DNA from: Photorhabdus thracensis
GTDB lineage: Bacteria; Pseudomonadota; Gammaproteobacteria; Enterobacterales; Enterobacteriaceae
Length of the DNA stretch: 64,000 bases
NCBI RefSeq assembly: GCF_001010285.1
Contig: NZ_CP011104.1
Coordinates: 5,083,099 to 5,147,098 of the forward strand
Direction: 5' to 3'
Under the pieces are notes generated by a model. It made no database searches. It saw only the letters and a program-made list of their open reading frames with translations, and was not told where the DNA came from. The position numbers and the translations under genes were made by a program. Positions 10,489-19,179 of the stretch are shown in pieces; the stretch's first letter is position 1; the number at the start of each line of letters is the position of its first letter.

Positions 10489-12201
10489 TTAGTTTTGTAA
10501 ATGCAACAACTTTGACAAAAACTGGGAACCTTGTCTCGCACTGTTATCATAGTCATAAATATCAGTGCGATACTGAGGCACACCCTGCTCATCTACCCAG
10601 GCAGTCAAATAATACAAATAAACCGGAACACGCTGTGGGATATTGACATAAGCGGTATTGCCCTGCTTCAGGGTATTATCCACCTTGTTTTGGGTCCAGC
10701 CAGCATCTCCCAGTAACATACTTGCCAATTCTGACGCCTTATTAACCCTGACACAACCAGAACTGATCGCCCTGATATCTTTATTAAACAGACTATGATT
10801 CGGCGTATCGTGCAAATAGATGGCATCAGAATTTGGCATATTGAATTTATAGCGGCCTAATGAATTAGCCGGCCCTGGAGCCTGCCATACCCGATAAGGA
10901 AAATTAGCCGGCGTAATCACATTCCAATCAATAGTGTAAGGATCGATCACGCTGGCATCAGCACGCCAGTTTGAAAAGATAACATACCCCCGGCGCTGGA
11001 AATATCCGGGATCATTCACCGCCCGCGGCGCAATATCTTTTCTTGCCAGACTGGTTGGCACACTCCAGGGGGGATTAATCACGACATTATTCAACACATT
11101 ACTCATAATTGGCGTTTTACGGCTTGGACGACCAACGATCACCTTCGAGTTCAGCACTTCCTGATCATTAAGATAATAATGCAACGAATAATCAGGAATA
11201 TTGACCATAATTCCGGTGGAAACATGCCCTGGGACAATCCGCAAACGCTGAATATTAAGCGCCATTAATCCAGCTCTGGTTTGAGGTGACGTATTCAGCC
11301 AATCTCTGGTACGTTTACCAATCACGCCATCGGGCGCCAATCCTTGCCATTGCTGGAAATTTTTCACCGCAGCAACCAATTCAGGGTCATAGATATTACC
11401 TGATTTAGTTGTCGCATCATTCAGCATACCGATACGGATAAGTATTTCTCTTAACGCCGTGATATCAGGACTACTCTGCCCCGGTTTTAATGCGCTTTTA
11501 TCAGAAACCTGTGGCCACGGTTGACTATCAGCCAATAGCTTCATCATCTCCTTATGCATATTTTCATATTGAGGGTGCTGTGGCACCCATGCTGCAACAT
11601 AAGCGGCCACATTGCGATCTGTGATAACTTGCTGCCACCGGTCGATGATCGCAGATGAAGGTAAAACAATTTTGTATGGCATCGTGCGATAGAGCCAGTT
11701 TTCGCCCTGATGACTGACATCGGAGACAAATTGCAAATAACCCAGCATAGCATCAGATAAAATGAGATCGCGCCCCATATCGCTCAATTGAGGATCATTG
11801 AGTTCAATCAGCCATTGGCCGAATTGCGGTTGAAATCCAGCCAATGCCAGTTCTAAAAGTTGTTGTTCAAAACGCTGAACGGCAGTTTTGTCCTGCCATA
11901 AAGGTTGCATCTGGTTAGATGAATACAGACTGACCAATCGGTCAAAGAAAATGGGCTTAACTTGCTTCGGTAACCAGCTTTGAAGCACTCTGCGATTCTC
12001 TTCCTGTGCAACCACATAAGTTTGAATTTGCACTTGTTTAGGTATTGCTGTCTCAGATACCTTTTCAGTCTGCATTTTTGACAGATTCTGCGTATCACTT
12101 TCCATCAGCCTACTCTGCTGATTGGCTAAAGCATAGCTAGCTACCATTAATGTACTGCAAATAACCGAAATGCACAGCGGCTTTATCGCTTTTTTTACCA
12201 T
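10489..12201 (-). CDS. ldtD: L,D-transpeptidase LdtD (YcbB)
   Basis: Periplasmic L,D-transpeptidase that forms 3-3 cross-links in peptidoglycan and supports envelope-stress and beta-lactam tolerance. It has 570 residues (E. coli about 615). An N-terminal signal peptide or anchor (PLCISVICSTLMVASYALA) is followed by a linker, a scaffold domain, a peptidoglycan-binding-like domain (LREILIRIGML...AVKNFQQWQGLAPDGVIG, about residues 245-295) and the YkuD catalytic domain with YLHDTPNHSLF and the nucleophile in SSGCVRVNK. Start ATG at 12201. In E. coli mukB precedes this gene; here it does not. Confidence 0.94.
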   Translation of the reverse strand: MVKKAIKPLCISVICSTLMVASYALANQQSRLMESDTQNLSKMQTEKVSETAIPKQVQIQTYVVAQEENRRVLQSWLPKQVKPIFFDRLVSLYSSNQMQPLWQDKTAVQRFEQQLLELALAGFQPQFGQWLIELNDPQLSDMGRDLILSDAMLGYLQFVSDVSHQGENWLYRTMPYKIVLPSSAIIDRWQQVITDRNVAAYVAAWVPQHPQYENMHKEMMKLLADSQPWPQVSDKSALKPGQSSPDITALREILIRIGMLNDATTKSGNIYDPELVAAVKNFQQWQGLAPDGVIGKRTRDWLNTSPQTRAGLMALNIQRLRIVPGHVSTGIMVNIPDYSLHYYLNDQEVLNSKVIVGRPSRKTPIMSNVLNNVVINPPWSVPTSLARKDIAPRAVNDPGYFQRRGYVIFSNWRADASVIDPYTIDWNVITPANFPYRVWQAPGPANSLGRYKFNMPNSDAIYLHDTPNHSLFNKDIRAISSGCVRVNKASELASMLLGDAGWTQNKVDNTLKQGNTAYVNIPQRVPVYLYYLTAWVDEQGVPQYRTDIYDYDNSARQGSQFLSKLLHLQN

Positions 12202-12363
12202 ATCAACATACCCACCTTCAGAATATTCTCATAAATTAATTATAACTATGGCAGATCCAGAATCTAATAAAAGAAAAGCAATAAGAGCCAAAAAACGCCA
12301 AAACACCCTTTTCAAGAGATTTAAACCTTATTCCTGGCTCAACCAACATGATTAATGCCGGTA

Positions 12364-12989
12364 TTAAAACTGAGAGTTAACAATGACTTCCTCACCAAAC
12401 CGGCCTGCTTTAGGCAATGGTTGATAAGTAGAATTTGCAGCACGCAGGATACGGATGCCCTGAATATTCAACTCACGGGCAGCAGCAATATCTGCATCTG
12501 AATCACCATAATAGATTTTCAATTTATTTTCTTTCATCCAACTGACTTTATTATTCTGGCCTGGTTCATCTCCGGCAAAAATAACCGGATTCATTTTATC
12601 CGCAGGAATATTCAACCCCTCCTGCAAGTAATGCGTGACATTTTCAGTCTTGGTTTTACTGCGCCCAGTGATGAAATAGATGTTATCACCGCGTTTCAGG
12701 TGCATTGCCACCAGTTCAATCCCGACTTTCTTGGGAACACTGAACTGATCCCAACCGTTATTCATTTTTTCCCAGAACTTAGGGTTTTTCAGGTAACCAA
12801 AATCGTTTGGAGAAAACTCCAGTTTACCGCGATAGAAACCCAATTCACTGCCTGCTGTTGAGCCAATTCAACAACAGTGACACCTTGGTTAACCTGAGCA
12901 GGCATCAATATTTTTGCCTGAGAAAATCCATTCAGGCCAAAAGCAAAAACAGCGGCAACCAGAGTTAAAGTGACTTTACGCATGATCAT
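12364..12989 (-). pseudogene. aphA: Class B acid phosphatase AphA, inactivated by internal deletion
   Basis: The N-terminal part (MRKVTLTLVAAVFAFGLNG, signal peptide, then [16 protein letters not shown]) and the C-terminal part ([17 protein letters not shown] through [11 protein letters not shown]) are both clearly AphA but lie in different frames. At the junction (about 12826-12838) the 13-mer ggtttctatcgcg serves both halves: as part of the WVSIA codons and as GFYRG. The segment between them, which in E. coli AphA carries the nucleophile motif FDIDDT, is missing. The result fits deletion between two short direct repeats, about 94 bp if spacing was as in E. coli. The remaining motifs ([16 protein letters not shown]) are intact, so the loss is recent. 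Confidence 0.9.
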
Positions 12990-13228
12990 TCTCTTGTCTT
13001 TATTCGACGATATAGCAACTCCCTACCTGGATAACAGGCAGATCCTTATTCAATTCCTCCCAATAGCTTCCATTATGGTGCAACTATTGTTGAAGAGGTA
13101 TTATAATACAGCGAGAAACGACCAAACTGCGATCACAATTCTCTGAGATCTCTCCTCCCGGGTTGGTAAGCCGCTCAGATTATTCAATTGTCTGGCTGCA
13201 CTGAGATTTACCACAGGGAAGCCAATCA

Positions 13229-13340
13229 CCATCTTTTCCTCCAAAGTCAGCCACGCTGATAGTTATTCGGGCTTTTCAAGCCCGTCCAAATTCCCCTCCC
13301 GCCTTATGTCGGCGGGAGTACCCTTTGGAGGAAAAGATGG
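13229..13340. repeat. Perfect 18-bp inverted repeat enclosing two smaller hairpins
   Basis: CCATCTTTTCCTCCAAAG (13229-13246) is repeated as its exact reverse complement at 13323-13340. The 76 bases between hold two further stems: CGGGCTT/AAGCCCG (near 13268) and CTCCCGCC/GGCGGGAG (near 13295). The right arm contains a strong ribosome site and an ATG (GGAGGAAAAGATGG), opening a 16-codon frame (MEKLSKRQRKPYKKVR). It may be a small mobile-element remnant or a structured leader masking a ribosome site; no family was recognised. Confidence 0.6.
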
Positions 13341-13382
13341 AAAAACTATCAAAGCGACAGAGAAAGCCTTACAAAAAGGTAA

Positions 13383-13499
13383 GGTAGCAGAATTAAAGAA
13401 TCTGATTATATTGTTCTTCCGATAGATAGTTCTTCGGAGGAAATTGGAGCAGCTCTTAGATTAGTCGCTGTATCGGTTAAATCAAGATCCCAGCCATAA
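13383..13499 (+). pseudogene. 3' remnant of an unknown gene, possibly an immunity protein
   Basis: An open stretch in one frame encodes IKESDYIVLPIDSSSEEIGAALRLVAVSV and ends at a stop immediately inside a good terminator, as a true gene end would. The SSEEIGAALRL pattern reminds me of the C-termini of small contact-dependent-inhibition immunity proteins, but this is recall only. There is no start codon with a ribosome site in this frame; the leading ATG of 13337 is in another frame. Confidence 0.25.
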
Positions 13500-13518
13500 A
13501 AAAGCTGGGATTTTTTTC
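13487..13518 (+). terminator. Rho-independent terminator of the lost gene
   Basis: The stem ATCCCAGC/GCTGGGAT with a 9-base loop is followed by seven T. It shows that a plus-strand transcription unit once ended here. Confidence 0.9.
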
Positions 13519-14600
13519 CCTTTTTGGACGATTGGCAAGCTGTTTTCTTTTTGGTGATGAGTTATCTGAGGATAAAAAACAGGTATCCATTAATACCAGA
13601 TTTTGAAAAGGTACAGAATAACTAAAAACGGCTTATTCCCTGTCATGTTTAATGTATTCACCGACAATGTTATCCTCCGGTTATTTTACATTTAACTTCC
13701 CTGTCGTGACTATTTAAAAGAATGAAAACAAAGATATTAAAGCTTTTATATAAAAGACGGATTTAACTGTAAATACAAATTTTTAAAATGACGTTAATTA
13801 AATTTAATCGAAATCCATTAACCATAAAAAGAAAATTAAAAATAAAAATAAAAATAAACCAGAAAAAAGAATATTATCCGAAAAAATATAAAATGCTATC
13901 TTTATGCCATCAAGTAAAAACTACTCAGGATTGCCAGTAAAACAGCGTCAGTAAAGATAAAATCGAGTATAATCAACATTGATTAAACGTAAAACACAAT
14001 ATACCATGATGATTAAACTTAATAAAAAGCAAGTATTAAAAGTAGTAAAAACAATGACTAAAACCTTATTATACCAGTTAAAAACAGAGGTTAAAAAATG
14101 GCTTATAATAACAGTTTAAAACCTGATTATCATAAATCCATCAGTGAAAATGAGAAAAACAATTGGCTTTATTAATGCTTTACATACCCCGTAAAAAAGG
14201 ATAAATAAAAATATGAATCGGTTAACCAGACAATCTATTTCCAAAAAGGAACCGATTTTGATAACGTTTTCAACTGGGGATAAACTTTTTCATAATCCCG
14301 TTAAATAATCATTCAAAAAATACATTAAATACGACCACTTAAACTTGTTTTACACTATTTTATCCCGTCCAATAGCCTTGTTTTCTTACGGTTTTATTTA
14401 AATAATGTCTTAAATGTTATTTAACGATAAAATCAATTCATATCGTTATTTTTCCAAGTTATTTTCGTGATTTATTAACGTTTAAACACCCATTTAATCA
14501 TTATAACCTTTCAGGCTAATTAATTCGCCAGACTTTTTATTATTATTGATGCAATAAAGCGTTATTAAATGAATTTACCAAGCCATTTAAACATCATTTA
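13519..14600. other. AT-rich region without a recognisable gene
   Basis: About 1.1 kb of strongly AT-rich sequence. Two tiny plus-strand frames have ribosome-site-like purine runs: 14098-14175 (25 codons, MAYNNSLKPDYHKSI, preceded by gagg) and 14213-14308 (31 codons, MNRLTRQSISKKEPI, preceded by aagga). Neither resembles a known protein; they could be relics of a lost gene or chance. No RNA gene or repeat array is seen. Confidence 0.4.
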
Positions 14601-15697
14601 TACCCGCTTAACTTGAAGATGCAGTATTCATAACCTGGAAGTTGTCATTAATACGGCACGACAGGTTCCCGGCCAGTTCCGGTAATATTTCCGTAAAAAA
14701 GCGATGTATTGCCTGCTTGAACAAGGTCGTCGAGGCGAAATAATGGTTATTCCTGACTTGTTCATTCATCACCTTCCACAGCCTTTCTATCGGGTTCAGA
14801 TTCGGGCTGTACGGTGGCAGGTAATGAAGCTCAATATTCATCACATAAGCCCAGTCTTTCACCAGCCTGCTTCGGTGGTAACCAGCTCCGTCAAGGATAA
14901 TATGAACCTTCTGACTGACCGGATAGGTTTCACGCAGAGCAATGAAAAACTCTGCGATGTGATAACTGTCGATACGGTCATACTCGCGTACTACCGTTTT
15001 ACTAATATCAGCCAGATTAAGGGCCCCCATCAGGTTCAGACGGGTACGGCTTCCCGTGGTTTTCACCGCGGTTTTCTGGCCTTTTCGCATCCAGCCATAA
15101 GCCAGTTTCGTCCCCTGCGTGGGATGGACGCCATCAATGAACAGGATGGGCTCATGGTCTCCGGCTTCCTGCTTGAGTTTCCCGTAGGTTTCTATAAAGG
15201 CCCGCTGCTGTTCCGCGTTGAACTTGTGTGGCACGCCGGTCGGCTTTTTATAACTGAATCCCTTGTGGTGCAGCCATTTATTCATGCCGGGAACGGTGTA
15301 ACGGATATCCCACGCTTCTTTGACAAGGCGGATAACCGCCTGTGTGGTGGGCAGAAGATTTGCGGTCAGATAGGCGATAAGTTCCTGAGTCTGTGTTTCG
15401 CTGAGATGGCTCTGAGAGCCGCCATTTTCGGGCTTGATTTTACGGTGATTAAGGTAATCGCTGATATGACGATGAACGGTCGTTTCATGAAGACGCAGGG
15501 CCTGAGCGATCATGACAGAACTCCAGCCCTCAGAGGCCAGGAGGACCGCTTTGATGCGATCACACTCTCTCTTATCACGGCAGGTGTGATGGAGATGTTC
15601 AAGTTCGGCTTTTTGTTCATCGGTAATGAATATTTTCATGACAGATACCATGAACCTCATTTGGGCGAAAATCAAGCAGTTTCAATGATTACGGGTA
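14601..15697 (-). mobile_element. IS630-family insertion sequence
   Basis: The element is delimited by imperfect inverted repeats that share TATACCCG...GAA..TGC at both ends and by TA dinucleotides, the target duplicated by IS630/Tc1-type elements. It contains a single full-length transposase gene and appears complete. Confidence 0.8.
14608..15639 (-). CDS. IS630-family transposase
   Basis: DDE transposase of 343 residues from ATG 15639 (MKIFITDEQKAELEHLHHTC); 12 more in-frame codons upstream are not needed. The N-terminal half has a helix-turn-helix domain (WSSVMIAQALRLHETTVHRHI). The catalytic core shows ILFIDGVHP, HIILDGAGYHRS and YLPPYSPNLNPIERLW, the D...D...E signature of IS630. It is intact, so the element may still be mobile. 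Confidence 0.92.
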   Translation of the reverse strand: MKIFITDEQKAELEHLHHTCRDKRECDRIKAVLLASEGWSSVMIAQALRLHETTVHRHISDYLNHRKIKPENGGSQSHLSETQTQELIAYLTANLLPTTQAVIRLVKEAWDIRYTVPGMNKWLHHKGFSYKKPTGVPHKFNAEQQRAFIETYGKLKQEAGDHEPILFIDGVHPTQGTKLAYGWMRKGQKTAVKTTGSRTRLNLMGALNLADISKTVVREYDRIDSYHIAEFFIALRETYPVSQKVHIILDGAGYHRSRLVKDWAYVMNIELHYLPPYSPNLNPIERLWKVMNEQVRNNHYFASTTLFKQAIHRFFTEILPELAGNLSCRINDNFQVMNTASSS

Positions 15698-15789
15698 TAA
15701 ATATACATGAGTAAATGGGGTTAAGCTAAAATCATATAACGATACTATTTTATTTAAATAAACGATTTTAATTTTAAAAATGACATTAA

Positions 15790-16671
15790 GAGCCTATCCC
15801 AATAGGATTTTGTTCCAGACTATAATCCCGCAGGCAAAATGTAACATAGCTTCATAGTTTTCGACCTTCTTTTCCCATCGGATCAGTATCCGACGAAAGC
15901 GATTCATCCAGCTATGCGTCCTCTCGATAACCCATCTTTGAGCTTTAAAGTCCGTATTTTGGCAGGCATCTGATTCCTCCTTGCGAGACTGAATATGCGG
16001 CTCGTAATGCCGACTTCGTAGATAGTCTTTCAGCCATTTAGCATCATATCCCTTATCCAGACACAGCCTGACCTTTTTACCCGGCTTGCCTGTCTGAAGT
16101 GCATCGAGCGTATCTGCAACCAGTTTGATATCGTGCGTATTTGCTGCGCCAACAACGAGTGAAAGAGGAAGCCCGTTAGCCTCGGTCATGAGGCTGCGTT
16201 TTACGCCTTGTTTCCCTCTGTCTGTGGGGTTACGACCTGTTTTTTTGTCCCCGCTAAAGGGGATTTGGTCATGCAACCATCCAGTGATAACCACGACCAG
16301 TCGATGATCGCGAGGTGCTTGCAGGCCAGCAAACCGTTCTGCCAGAAGCGTTCAAAAACGCCGGCGTCACGCCATTCCTGAAAACGACGGTGAGCCGAAC
16401 TTGACGAGCATATTCCTGTTGCATTCAGGGCATTCCATTGGCAGCCTGTTCTGAGCACAAAGAAGATGGCATCCATAGCGGCGCGGTTATCAACCCGTTT
16501 GCGATGTGTACCTAGCGGATGCTGAGTTTTATGTTCGGGGATAAGTGGCATCATTTTTTCCCAAAGCTCATCACTGAGCCGCCATTTGTTGTTTGTCATA
16601 CTCTCTATACCTTCAGAAATTATCCGTTCTAGAATATTATACAACATGACAATTCCTTTTGGGATAGGTTC
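15790..16671 (-). mobile_element. IS5-family (IS427-like) insertion sequence with TTAA target duplication
   Basis: The inverted repeats GAGCCTATCCCAATAGGA and (reverse complement) GAACCTATCCCAAAAGGA define an 882-bp element. It is flanked on both sides by TTAA (15786-15789 and 16672-16675), a target-site duplication. The transposase is encoded in two overlapping frames. Confidence 0.9.
15794..16599 (-). CDS. IS5/IS427-type transposase made by -1 programmed frameshift
   Basis: The first frame runs from ATG 16599 (MTNNKWRLSDELWEKMM) to 16201 and the second frame from about 16294 to 15794. They overlap at an A7 run (minus-strand GACAAAAAAACAG, near 16240), where slippage by -1 joins ...LDGCMTKSPLAGTKK to TGRNPTDRGKQGVK. 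The fused product holds the catalytic D (LDGC), D (CLDKGYDAKWL) and E (VIERTHSWMNRFRRI). This is normal expression for the group and not a mutation. Confidence 0.88.
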
Positions 16672-17013
16672 TTAATCCAAAATGGAATAATATATACTTC
16701 ATCTTTATAATTAATAAACACATATCAACTTCATAAGAATATAATTACCTAATACATAACATTGTTATAAAATAAAGATAGATTATTAAATCAAAAAACA
16801 CAAATTACAGAACAATTAAATTAAAAAATTTTATTTAAATATATGAGAGACAAGACAGAGAAAATTCAAAAACAACATAATTTCAATAACATATAAAATA
16901 AATTATTTATCAATATTTACATGTTATCTATAATGACGTAATAACTACTGGTTTTTCATATCATAATAATATAAACAACCTCATAAGATTACAATTTATG
17001 TATGAATCTATCA
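16672..17013. other. AT-rich spacer, nothing recognised
   Basis: About 340 bases, very AT-rich, with stops in all frames. No gene, RNA or repeat could be supported. Confidence 0.6.
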
Positions 17014-17051
17014 CCAATAAAAAGCACCGAAATCATGAATGTTTCGGTGCT
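17014..17051 (-). terminator. Rho-independent terminator of the 209-residue secreted protein gene
   Basis: On the minus strand a perfect 9-bp stem AGCACCGAA/TTCGGTGCT is followed by TTTTTATT, 60 bases after the stop codon of the gene at 17114. Confidence 0.88.
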
Positions 17052-17113
17052 GTATATTCTGAAAAGAAACATTTAAAACTAACAATCACAAAACTGAAAA
17101 AAGATATAAAATC

Positions 17114-17743
17114 TTATTTTGCTAATAATACATAAGAAATTATAACATCTATTTTTGCTGGTTTTTCAAGCCACTTATTAAATACATTCCCTATTCCAAG
17201 TTTCTTGTATTGGTCATCACAACTCGCTGATGTTCCTGTCACACCAAGCCCGTATGTGCCTCCTCCCTCAGCTTTAACTTGACACTTATGCTTAGTTGTA
17301 AAGTCATTATATAACCATTTCGGTTCTATTGTACTAAACTCAATAACAACTCCAGGTTTTTTATTTGTCAGATAACTTTGCGAATAGGTATATTGGGGAG
17401 CAATGCCACAAAAACTTTCTCCTTTAACACAAGGAAGGCTTTTATACTTATTCTGGTGAAATGCTTTATATTCCTTTATTTCCATCCCTCTATACCAGTA
17501 CATCGCATTTTTTGCTTCATCATCACGTTTTGCCGCTTTCTTATTGACTAATGTCACTTTATTAGGTGTATTTGCCAAGACTGAAAGTGTGCAATTTTTA
17601 TACATAGACATCACTTTGGTATTTTCCAGTCCATTTTTAGTGATTATTTTTTCTATCTGTGGATCTGTCTTACATGCCATACTAAAACTACTCATAGCGA
17701 GTAAAAATGGGGAAATCAGGAAAACTTTTTTATTCAAAATCAT
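17114..17743 (-). CDS. Secreted protein of unknown function, possible ADP-ribosyltransferase-like fold
   Basis: 209 residues with a clear signal peptide (KKVFLISPFLLAMSSFSMA) and six cysteines in the mature part, suggesting export and disulfides. The central region YWYRGMEIKEY, then GIAPQYTYSQSYL and PGVVIEFSTI, resembles the arginine strand, serine/tyrosine strand and following beta strand of bacterial ADP-ribosyltransferase toxins. A convincing catalytic E/QxE pair was not found, so function stays open. The gene stands alone between IS elements with its own terminator, is very AT-rich, and looks horizontally acquired. The start ATG 17743 is preceded by aaggaga. Confidence 0.75.
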   Translation of the reverse strand: MILNKKVFLISPFLLAMSSFSMACKTDPQIEKIITKNGLENTKVMSMYKNCTLSVLANTPNKVTLVNKKAAKRDDEAKNAMYWYRGMEIKEYKAFHQNKYKSLPCVKGESFCGIAPQYTYSQSYLTNKKPGVVIEFSTIEPKWLYNDFTTKHKCQVKAEGGGTYGLGVTGTSASCDDQYKKLGIGNVFNKWLEKPAKIDVIISYVLLAK

Positions 17744-18289
17744 ACTTATCTCCTTGCTTTATTTAATTAATAAGTTTAACTTCAATGGAATAAAAATAAA
17801 TTTCATTGTTGTTATTAATATACTTATTTTAAAACATATCATTACAGATGACATATGATAAATTAACCGATTACATTATTCTCTCTTGCTACTACCTGAC
17901 TCAAATAAATATATGTTATTAAATCATAAAAAACAAAAACAAATTCCAATATGATTAAAACAAAAAATATTTAATTTACATATCAAGACAACATAGAAAC
18001 AATATAATAACAACATTAATTCAAAATAATTTCACAAATAGATAGAATGGAATAATTATCTAATTCCTTATACTACAATGGTCTAAAAAACATATTAAAA
18101 CCGTCGTAGAAACACAATTTCGACAATAAAATCGAATAACTATTTAAATAAACTCTAAAAGTCTCAAATATAATTAAAGAAAATAAAGATATATCCCCAT
18201 AACATTAAAAATATATATTTAAACAATCTCTACATTTACTTTAAGTTAATTTAAACGCGATTTCACATAGTCAGTACAACATAATTACT
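17744..18289. other. AT-rich spacer upstream of the secreted protein gene
   Basis: About 545 bases of AT-rich sequence, presumably containing the promoter of the minus-strand gene ending at 17114. No coding region or RNA gene could be supported; stops occur frequently in all frames. Confidence 0.5.
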
Positions 18290-18538
18290 CTACGAGTAAA
18301 CAGGTTCGTATTTATTCACACAAAATGTGTAAGATACCTCCTTGCCCAATACGGCATAGGTATCTACACAATTTTCGTCAAAAATGGTATTGATATTCAG
18401 TATGCATTCAATTTTTCCATCGCCGGCCTCAATGCCCGGCTCAACCGTCGATATCAATCTTTGGTTAAACAACATATGACTCCTTGCTCCGGCGATTAAA
18501 GATATCGCCAGTACCCAGAAGACCATCTTTGCCACCAC
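18290..18538 (-). pseudogene. Gene fragment of unknown origin within decayed T6SS sequence
   Basis: The frame encodes MLFNQRLISTVEPGIEAGDGKIECILNI and ends CVNKYEPVYS, preceded by a hydrophobic stretch (MVFWVLAISLIAG). It lacks a convincing ribosome site and overlaps the tssA2 remnant in another frame. QRLISTVE is close to QRLISTIE of the TssE gene at 23.5 kb, but the rest does not match, so the link is doubtful. Confidence 0.3.
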
Positions 18539-18659
18539 TCAGGCCGTCTGGCGTTTTCTCCTGCAACTGATTCAACAACACCGTATTGTCTAGGTGGCGT
18601 AAATCCAATTCAGGTTGCGTCCGAGGATCATCCCCGGTATAGACAATATTTTCAGTCAT
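18465..18659 (-). pseudogene. Internally deleted copy of tssA2
   Basis: From ATG 18659 the product begins MTENIVYTGDDPRTQPE, almost the same as the intact gene ending at 21886. It then jumps to DLRHLDNTVLLNQLQEKT, which matches residues from about 284 of the intact protein (ELRHPDNAVLLSRLQDET). About 265 codons are missing and the tail is out of frame with the original. The 100 bases upstream also match those upstream of tssA2. The copy is a decayed duplication. Confidence 0.85.
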
Positions 18660-18746
18660 CACTTTATTTTCACCCAAGTTTGTTGCTGAAATCAGCGGGA
18701 TTAACGCGGCGAGACAACGCAAACGCGTGCAACATCTGGGCACCGC

Positions 18747-19031
18747 TTAACCACGCCTTCCGACTACAGACAGCGGCGGCAAAATAGCCTCATCAAAGAT
18801 TAATCTAGGACAGCCCCATGATTTGGCGACGCTTTCGAATAAAGAGTGATATGTCATTGGGTGCCCTCCATTTTCTACTACAATTTGCTTTTGGTTGGGA
18901 TAATTTTTATGCTCTCCATCACCGCGTGTTGTTGGGTGCATTGTTCTCAGCCAGAACGGTGTAAAAATCAATGGTGAGGAATTGGAGAAATGGCACAACG
19001 CTTGGAACAATGCTAAAACGCTAGATTTCAC
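18747..19031 (-). pseudogene. Unidentified gene fragment upstream of the tssA2 remnant
   Basis: A 94-codon open frame with no family recognised (contains MHPTTRGDGEHKNYPNQ and PMTYHSLFESVAKSWG). Its 3' end coincides with the stretch gattaatcta that marks the tssE/tssA2 junction in the intact locus, so it occupies the position where tssE would end. Probably the 3' piece of another gene fused to the duplicated segment. Confidence 0.3.
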
Positions 19032-19143
19032 AGTATATTAATCAAGCGTTATTTTTTAAAAACAGGCGTTTCCCTTGCCTCAGAGGGTTCTTGATATGTC
19101 CCTAACAAAACAACAATAACCACAATTGTTTCCCCTGCGTGCG

Positions 19144-19179
19144 CTGTCTCTTGATCTATGAAATATGATCAAGAGACAG
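19144..19179. repeat. Head-to-head IS50/IS4-like ends (13-bp inverted repeat)
   Basis: CTGTCTCTTGATC (19144-19156) and its exact reverse complement GATCAAGAGACAG (19167-19179) face each other across 10 bases. CTGTCTCTTGATC equals the first 13 bases of the inside end of IS50 (Tn5). No transposase of that family is present, so this is probably a scar or a joined pair of ends. Only 4 bases separate it from the IS1182 element. Confidence 0.65.

Noticed and set aside
12247..12355. A 35-codon basic peptide (MADPESNKRKAIRAKK...) upstream of ldtD on the plus strand
   Set aside because: No ribosome site and no known homologue; too short to support, though its composition is not absurd.
14098..14308. 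Two tiny ORFs as new small genes
   Set aside because: Only weak ribosome sites, very AT-rich context and no similarity; kept only as a note in the region entry.
15794..16599. Frameshift in the IS5-type transposase taken as a mutation
   Set aside because: The shift is at an A7 run at the position normally used for programmed -1 frameshifting in this IS group, and all catalytic residues are present.
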